A stretch of DNA of 10,128 nt, from positions 1-10,128 of the forward strand of contig JBBQRO010000120.1 of NCBI GenBank assembly GCA_038214685.1, written 5' to 3'. A program made the translations under genes and the position numbers. Positions 6,803 to 10,128 of the stretch are shown piece after piece. Every line of letters begins with the position of its first letter. Position 1 is the stretch's first letter. The DNA comes from CADCTB01 sp038214685 (GTDB lineage Bacteria; Actinomycetota; Acidimicrobiia; Acidimicrobiales; AC-14). Under the pieces are notes generated by a model, which saw only the letters and a list, made by a program, of their open reading frames with translations, searched no databases and was not told where the DNA came from.

Positions 6803-7846
6803 TCAGCAGCCGCTGGCTTCCCACCGGTCGACGGACCAGCCATCGCCGGTTGGTACGACATGGACAACCGTGACGAACATGCCCGGTCGCTCCCACTGCT
6901 CCTTGGCGTAGGCGATTGAGCCGTCAGGTAGCCGCACCTCCAGATACTGGTTGCGGATGAGCGAGGGTTCCGCTTCCAGGAAGGCCGTGAGCGCGTCGGC
7001 TGGCGTCGGGTAGACCGCTCCCGTGACCGGACCGCCGCGCTTCGGAGGTGCGGCCGCTCCCGGAGGAGCATTGCAGCCGACGACCGTTGGTGCCGCGGAC
7101 TGCTCCTCGAAGCCGACGACCAGCGGCACGTTGGAGACGAACAGTCCCCTGTTGTTCAGTCTCGCGATCCCGTCATCGACCCGGGCCGGGTTGGTGTCTG
7201 CCACGTCGACCTGAATGGTCCGGCACTCGGCGGGGACATTACGGAGGCTGAATATCGTGGTCCGGATGTAGACACTGCTCTCCATCTGCTTGATTTCGAA
7301 CGTGCCGGAGCCAGAGACGCTCGGTTGACCGTCCGTGGCGGCCGCCGGCTGGCCGAGAAGCTCTCTGAACTGCGGATCGGGGGGCCAACGGGCGATGATG
7401 CTGCCCGTCGCCGAGGTCCACCCGACAACCAACTGGCCTTCCACCGAGGACGCCATGCGCTCCGGCCCGAGGTAGCCCTCCGGCAGGTCCAAGGGCCGGG
7501 GGAGCTGGGAACCACAGGTTGGCGCTGGGCCAGTTGTCACCGTTGCGCCCGGCTGCGACGGTACTGGCGCGGTTGTGGTCGGAGCCGTCGCTATCTCTGT
7601 CGTCGCCGAGCCGTCGGTGAAGCGCTCGCGGAGGACCACGGCGGAAGTTACGCCGGCGATGAGAATCGCCAGGGTCGCCAGGGCGGGGACCAGGCGACGG
7701 GCGTGCCGAGGTCCAGGCGGAACGAGGGGCCTCTGGGCCAGGGTCGGCGCATTGTCCCGGCCTTCGGCACCCACGACCGTGGCCGCCGCTACGGCCTGAT
7801 ACGTAACCCGCAGGCGCTCCTCCACCTCGGCTGCGTCTCTCCTCAT
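6803..7846 (-). CDS. Single-pass membrane protein paired with ECF sigma factor, probable anti-sigma factor
   Basis: A 347-residue membrane protein. The start is the ATG at 7846, preceded by a strong AGGAGGGGG and overlapping the sigma-factor stop by 4 bp (ATGA); the frame is open further upstream, but that part lies inside the sigma gene. Residues 1-50 are cytoplasmic with a charged helix (RRDAAEVEERLRVTYQAV). One transmembrane segment lies at about 52-72 (LVPALATLAILIAGVTSAVV). A Thr/Pro linker (about 81-105) then leads to a roughly 240-residue outside domain with four cysteines (C111, C208, C258, C347). Overlap with a sigma gene and this topology are typical of actinobacterial anti-sigma factors, so it probably holds the sigma factor at the membrane until a signal arrives. 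The HxxxCxxC zinc anti-sigma motif is absent. The outside domain matches no family I recognise; it could sense a cell-wall or surface ligand. The anti-sigma role is inferred from context. Confidence 0.8.
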   Translation of the reverse strand: MRRDAAEVEERLRVTYQAVAAATVVGAEGRDNAPTLAQRPLVPPGPRHARRLVPALATLAILIAGVTSAVVLRERFTDGSATTEIATAPTTTAPVPSQPGATVTTGPAPTCGSQLPRPLDLPEGYLGPERMASSVEGQLVVGWTSATGSIIARWPPDPQFRELLGQPAAATDGQPSVSGSGTFEIKQMESSVYIRTTIFSLRNVPAECRTIQVDVADTNPARVDDGIARLNNRGLFVSNVPLVVGFEEQSAAPTVVGCNAPPGAAAPPKRGGPVTGAVYPTPADALTAFLEAEPSLIRNQYLEVRLPDGSIAYAKEQWERPGMFVTVVHVVPTGDGWSVDRWEASGC

Positions 7847-8328
7847 GACATCCCCCTCCTGAGCCGAGCGAGGCCTCGGTGGATGGTCGACTTCACCGTG
7901 CCGGGGCGGCATCCGAGGATCCGTGCGATCTCGGCCTCGTCCAGGTCTTCGTAGAAACGCAGGGCCAGTGCCGCCCGCTGACGGAAGGGGAGCCGGCACA
8001 CGGCGGCCCAGGTCTCGTCGATCTCGGGCTGGTAGGCCACAAGCTGGATCGGCGGGTCGAGCCGGCGCTCGTGGTCACGTCGACGTACCTGGGTTCTACA
8101 CAGGTTGGTGACGATGGCCCTCAGGTAGCCAGCAGGGTTTTCGGCTCGGTGCCAATTCTCCTGGAGCCGGATGAAGGCTTCTTGCACGACTTCCTCCGCG
8201 ACGGCGTTTGAGCCCGTGATGACATGTGCCAGGCGGACCATCGGCAGTCGCTGGACTCGGTAGAGCGTTTCCAACGTCGGGGCGGCTGGGTCGACACCGT
8301 CGGGGACGTGCCGCACCTCCTGTCTCAC
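7843..8328 (-). CDS. ECF sigma factor, SigE-like (SigM/SigE actinobacterial family)
   Basis: An extracytoplasmic-function sigma-70 protein that directs RNA polymerase to a small regulon, probably including its own gene. I chose the GTG at 8328 (161 residues) because the reading upstream (MCRLARRRAHFR...) looks non-coding and sigma region 2 begins soon after. Region 2 covers about residues 18-85, with AEEVVQEAFIRLQENWHRAENPAGYL and NLCRTQVRRR. Region 4 covers about 103-158, with LPFRQRAALALRFYEDLDEAEIA and a recognition helix in GCRPGTVKSTIHRGLARLRR. The linker is short and there is no C-terminal extension. The stop overlaps the next gene in ATGA, so the sigma and membrane protein are translated as a pair. 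A GTG at 8316 is an alternative start. An ECF-type promoter candidate lies about 30-50 bp upstream. Confidence 0.9.
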   Translation of the reverse strand: MRQEVRHVPDGVDPAAPTLETLYRVQRLPMVRLAHVITGSNAVAEEVVQEAFIRLQENWHRAENPAGYLRAIVTNLCRTQVRRRDHERRLDPPIQLVAYQPEIDETWAAVCRLPFRQRAALALRFYEDLDEAEIARILGCRPGTVKSTIHRGLARLRRGMS

Positions 8329-8356
8329 GACGCCGTTGCCTGATTCACGCTGACAT

Positions 8357-8382
8357 GACCACTGGGAGCCCCATTTGGTTCC
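8357..8382 (-). promoter_or_regulatory. Candidate ECF-type promoter of the sigma operon
   Basis: On the minus strand GGAACC (8382-8377) is followed after 17 bp by GTC (8359-8357), which resembles the GGAAC-N16/17-(C)GTC pattern used by ECF sigma factors. The transcript start would fall about 15-20 bp before the GTG at 8328. This would fit self-regulation of the sigma gene. The -10 part is weak, so this is a candidate only. Confidence 0.35.
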
Positions 8383-8463
8383 GAGCAGCCATGGCAGACG
8401 ACATCTGAAATGAGCTCGTCGACGCGCCAGCCGACACATTCCGGCATGTACGGGCCGCCTCGC

Positions 8464-8559
8464 CTACCCCGCGTTGCGGTGATACCAACCGCCGAACATG
8501 ACGGATGCGCAGAATAAGAACCCTGCGCCGGCAAGGAGACCACCAGCCTGCAGGATCAC
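8464..8559 (-). CDS. 31-residue hydrophobic small protein or frameshifted tail of a membrane gene
   Basis: A GTG at 8559 overlaps the stop of the 62-codon frame upstream by 4 bp (GTGA), the same coupling used by other genes in this window. The product is 31 residues: one hydrophobic segment (LQAGGLLAGAGFLFCASVMF) followed by GGWYHRNAG, a plausible single membrane helix with a short basic end. No clear Shine-Dalgarno is seen. It may be a separate tiny protein translated by coupling, or the last membrane helix of a longer protein moved out of frame. No family is recognised. Confidence 0.35.
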   Translation of the reverse strand: MILQAGGLLAGAGFLFCASVMFGGWYHRNAG

Positions 8560-8744
8560 CGCTTATACGCAGCCAGTGCGAGCCAGGAGGATAGGACGCC
8601 TGCAAAGGCACAGCCGAGTGCGAACCGCAACAAGACACGTCGCTGGCTGACCGCCAAGTGAGATGTCCTATTCATCGACGCCAATCTGCGTACAGCGAGG
8701 ACAATTGACAAAAGGCCCACCGGAAGAAGCGCAAGCCATCCCAC
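8556..8744 (-). CDS. 62-residue putative two-helix membrane protein
   Basis: A GTG at 8744 with a weak AGGG four bases upstream. The product has two hydrophobic segments, about 3-18 (WLALLPVGLLSIVLAV) and about 39-60 (LLRFALGCAFAGVLSSWLAL), joined by a basic loop (RRLASMNRTSHLAVSQRR) that would lie inside the cell. Third codon positions are clearly less GC-rich than in the tni or sigma genes, which suggests a different origin or decay. The frame continues upstream through a TAG at 8751-8753 into another hydrophobic stretch, so it may be the middle of a broken gene. No family is recognised. Confidence 0.4.
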   Translation of the reverse strand: MGWLALLPVGLLSIVLAVRRLASMNRTSHLAVSQRRVLLRFALGCAFAGVLSSWLALAAYKR

Positions 8745-8750
8745 GGAACC

Positions 8751-8846
8751 CTAGGATATCGCCATTGGCGCTAGCCCGCCTATGATGCCCACAATTCCGA
8801 GAATCTCTAGCAAAACGACCGACACGTCCTCGTGATCAACGGACAC
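8751..8846 (-). CDS. 31-residue hydrophobic small reading frame upstream of the 62-residue one
   Basis: It starts with a GTG at 8846 directly after a TAG and ends at a TAG at 8751-8753, six bases before the next GTG in the same frame. The product begins with an acidic stretch (SVDHEDVS) followed by one hydrophobic helix (VVLLEILGIVGIIGGLAPMA). No Shine-Dalgarno stands out. Because it shares its frame with the 62-codon segment, it may be the N-terminal part of one membrane protein interrupted by an amber codon. As a stand-alone gene it is weakly supported. Confidence 0.28.
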   Translation of the reverse strand: MSVDHEDVSVVLLEILGIVGIIGGLAPMAIS

Positions 8847-9050
8847 CTAGTGGACGATAGCTCCGTCCAGCGTTGAGAAGACCGCCTGACCGATCAGAAT
8901 GCCCGGATCCCGCCCGGGTTACCTGTCAGGGCCTCGTCAGGCTTCGGTGATCCACCAACGGCGGCGCGGCGCTGGGTACGGTCGGCTGGCATCGCCTCCG
9001 ATGGCATAGACCCCGGCAGTCCGGCTTCAGCCAGGATCACCTGGCGGTCC
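8847..9050. other. Region upstream of tnsA, expected to hold an end of the second element
   Basis: About 200 bp without a supported gene. GTCAGG occurs twice, 11 bp apart (8925-8930 and 8936-8941). CCCGG and CCGGG form a short hairpin at 8902-8918. The tnsA frame stays open back through this region but has no ATG, GTG or TTG before 9051. The TGGCGA array found after tniQ is not repeated here, so if an end lies here it belongs to a different end-sequence type, or the end is elsewhere. Confidence 0.35.
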
Positions 9051-9740
9051 TTGACCGGCATCGAGTCCGAGCTCGCACCGGTCGGGGCGTTGCAGATGTT
9101 GCGCAGCGGTGAGGTGGCACCGTGGCGCCAGTTCCGCTGGCATCGGGGCCAGGCGCACTACTCGGGCCTGTACTGGTCAGCAACGACCGGGGGGCACGTG
9201 GCTTACGAGAGCCGTCTGGAACTGGCCCGGATGTTGTTGGCCGATTTCGCACCCCAGGTCTGCTGGATCGTGGCCCAGCCGTTCCTGGTGGAGGCGGTGG
9301 TCGCCGGGCAACCCCGACGCCACGTGCCGGATATCGCGCTGGTCGACTGCGCCGGGGCGATCACCATCGTGAACGTGAAGCCACCCGATCGCATCGGTGA
9401 TCCCAAGGTGGCCGCGACCTTCGCGTGGGCCGGTCATGTCTTCGGGGCGCGGGGGTGGCATCACGAGGTGTGGACCGGTGCCCCGGAGGTGCTGTTGGGC
9501 AACCTCCGGTTCCTGGCCGGCTACCGGCGCCCTGACCGCTTCGACGCCCAGCTTCTCGACGCCGTGATGGCGATGGCCGACGAAGGCGACACGATCGGCG
9601 ATCTCCACCGCCGCTGCCATGGGATCGGGCCGGCGGAAGTGGTGCGACCGGTGCTGCTGCACCTGCTGTGGTCGGGCCGGCTCCGGACCGACCTGAGCAC
9701 CGTCCTGTCCGACCAGAGCGCATTGGAGCGAGCCGCATGA
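9051..9740 (+). CDS. tnsA: TnsA-like endonuclease subunit of a heteromeric transposase
   Basis: Endonuclease that, with the DDE transposase, cuts the 5' strands at the transposon ends so that the element is excised cleanly (cut-and-paste). The 229-residue product has the restriction-endonuclease-type TnsA core: YESRLE (E53), HVPDIAL (D94) and a strand ending TIVNVKP (K110). These match the E-D-xVK layout of Tn7 TnsA (E63, D114, K132). Conserved family features include PWRQFRW, HYSGLYWS and AQPFLVEA. The C-terminal part (about 165-225) looks like a winged helix, as in TnsA, where it meets TnsC. The position before the catalytic VK is N108 rather than Q, D or E. The TTG at 9051 is the only upstream start in frame; the ATG at 9096 is an alternative. 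The TGA overlaps the next transposase gene in ATGA. This is the first gene of a second Tn7-like operon. Confidence 0.85.
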   Translation: MTGIESELAPVGALQMLRSGEVAPWRQFRWHRGQAHYSGLYWSATTGGHVAYESRLELARMLLADFAPQVCWIVAQPFLVEAVVAGQPRRHVPDIALVDCAGAITIVNVKPPDRIGDPKVAATFAWAGHVFGARGWHHEVWTGAPEVLLGNLRFLAGYRRPDRFDAQLLDAVMAMADEGDTIGDLHRRCHGIGPAEVVRPVLLHLLWSGRLRTDLSTVLSDQSALERAA

Positions 9741-10128
9741 CGACGTGGACGACCACCATGGCCGTCGGGACCCGGATCCGCCATCGCGGCGAGGTCCACA
9801 CCGTCACCGCCATCGAGGGCTCATTGATGACCTTCCGATCCCCGCGGGGCCGGCCGTGGGTGGTCGACGCCCGCCAGGTCCTCGCCGACCCCTCCACGGT
9901 CGTGGGGGCCGGCCCGGACGGGGAGACGGCCCCTGACGGGGTCGGAGAGCTCTTCGCCAACCTGACCGACCGCGAGAACGAGGAGATCGCCGAGCGGGTG
10001 GCCCATCTGCACGAGGTGCTGACCGGCTACCGGTCCGGCTCGGCCGAGCTGGCCGCTGCCGGCGAACCGCGGGCTGTGTTTCGCCCCGAGTTGGCCATGT
10101 CAGAGCGCCAGCGGGCCAAGGCGGAGGA
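9737..10128 (+). CDS. N-terminal part of a second TniA/TnsB-type transposase, cut by window edge
   Basis: An ATG at 9737 overlaps the tnsA stop by 4 bp, and the frame is open to the end of the window (130 complete codons). The visible part begins with a small beta-rich segment (AVGTRIRHRGEVHTVTAIEG, RGRPWVVDARQV), followed by an acidic linker and a helical region (ENEEIAERVAHLHEVLTGYR, AELAAAGEPRAVFRPELAMS). This is the layout of the N-terminus of actinobacterial TniA-like transposases just before their end-binding HTH domains, but no catalytic motif is in view. The call therefore rests on layout and on the tnsA-tnsB gene order. It covers a part of the protein that the truncated transposase at the left edge lacks, so the two copies cannot be compared here. 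Confidence 0.7.
   Translation, partial: MTTWTTTMAVGTRIRHRGEVHTVTAIEGSLMTFRSPRGRPWVVDARQVLADPSTVVGAGPDGETAPDGVGELFANLTDRENEEIAERVAHLHEVLTGYRSGSAELAAAGEPRAVFRPELAMSERQRAKAE

Noticed and set aside
6417..6911. A 164-codon + strand frame between the terminator and the membrane protein gene.
   Set aside because: It is antisense to the frameshifted small gene and to the 3' end of the membrane protein, and shows no domain.
7847..7999. N-terminal extension of the membrane protein frame.
   Set aside because: It lies within the sigma-factor gene; the ATG at 7846 has a strong Shine-Dalgarno and the ATGA overlap.
8329..8439. N-terminal extension of the sigma-factor frame to an ATG at 8439.
   Set aside because: The extra 37 residues are basic and not sigma-like, and the candidate ECF promoter lies within this stretch.
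8345..8638. A 97-codon minus-strand frame across the small hydrophobic frames.
   Set aside because: Its translation is Ser/Arg/Pro-rich without structure, and it competes with frames giving clear membrane helices.

Overview
This is a high-GC bacterial window with a strong preference for G or C at third codon positions. It uses GTG and TTG starts and 4-bp ATGA/GTGA stop-start overlaps. It also carries Thr-rich secreted proteins and a SigE-type ECF sigma factor. Together these suggest an actinobacterium, possibly one of the Acidimicrobiia-like lineages; the lineage is inference and no marker gene is present. No tRNA, rRNA or CRISPR array was seen.

Left part (1-5490, + strand): a Tn7/Tn5053-type transposition operon. 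It holds the 3' three quarters or so of a DDE transposase (tniA/tnsB type, cut by the window edge), an AAA+ ATPase (tniB/tnsC type) overlapping it by 4 bp, and an unusually long 910-residue TniQ/TnsD-type target selector. The selector has an N-terminal zinc-finger TniQ domain and a C-terminal half filled with helix-turn-helix units, the last two being a duplicated LysR-like winged HTH. Just after it (5490-5667) lie six copies of TGGCGA, an 11-bp inverted repeat and a perfect 11-bp hairpin, which is the best candidate for a transposon end.

Middle part (5660-9050): genes not needed for transposition, either cargo or DNA lying between two elements. They are a small secreted Thr/Pro-rich repeat protein with a probably leaderless start and a clear terminator; a frameshifted small gene on the minus strand; an ECF sigma factor overlapping a single-pass membrane protein (probably its anti-sigma partner), both on the minus strand; and a chain of very short hydrophobic reading frames on the minus strand. 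That chain is either a tiny-membrane-protein operon or one decayed membrane gene.

Right part (9051-10128, + strand): a second, separate start of a Tn7-like module. It is a TnsA-like endonuclease overlapping by 4 bp the N-terminus of another TniA/TnsB transposase, which runs off the window. The left operon already has its own transposase, so the window joins the tail of one Tn7-like core operon to the head of another in the same orientation, with about 3.5 kb between. This fits tandem or nested insertion of Tn7-like elements at one locus.
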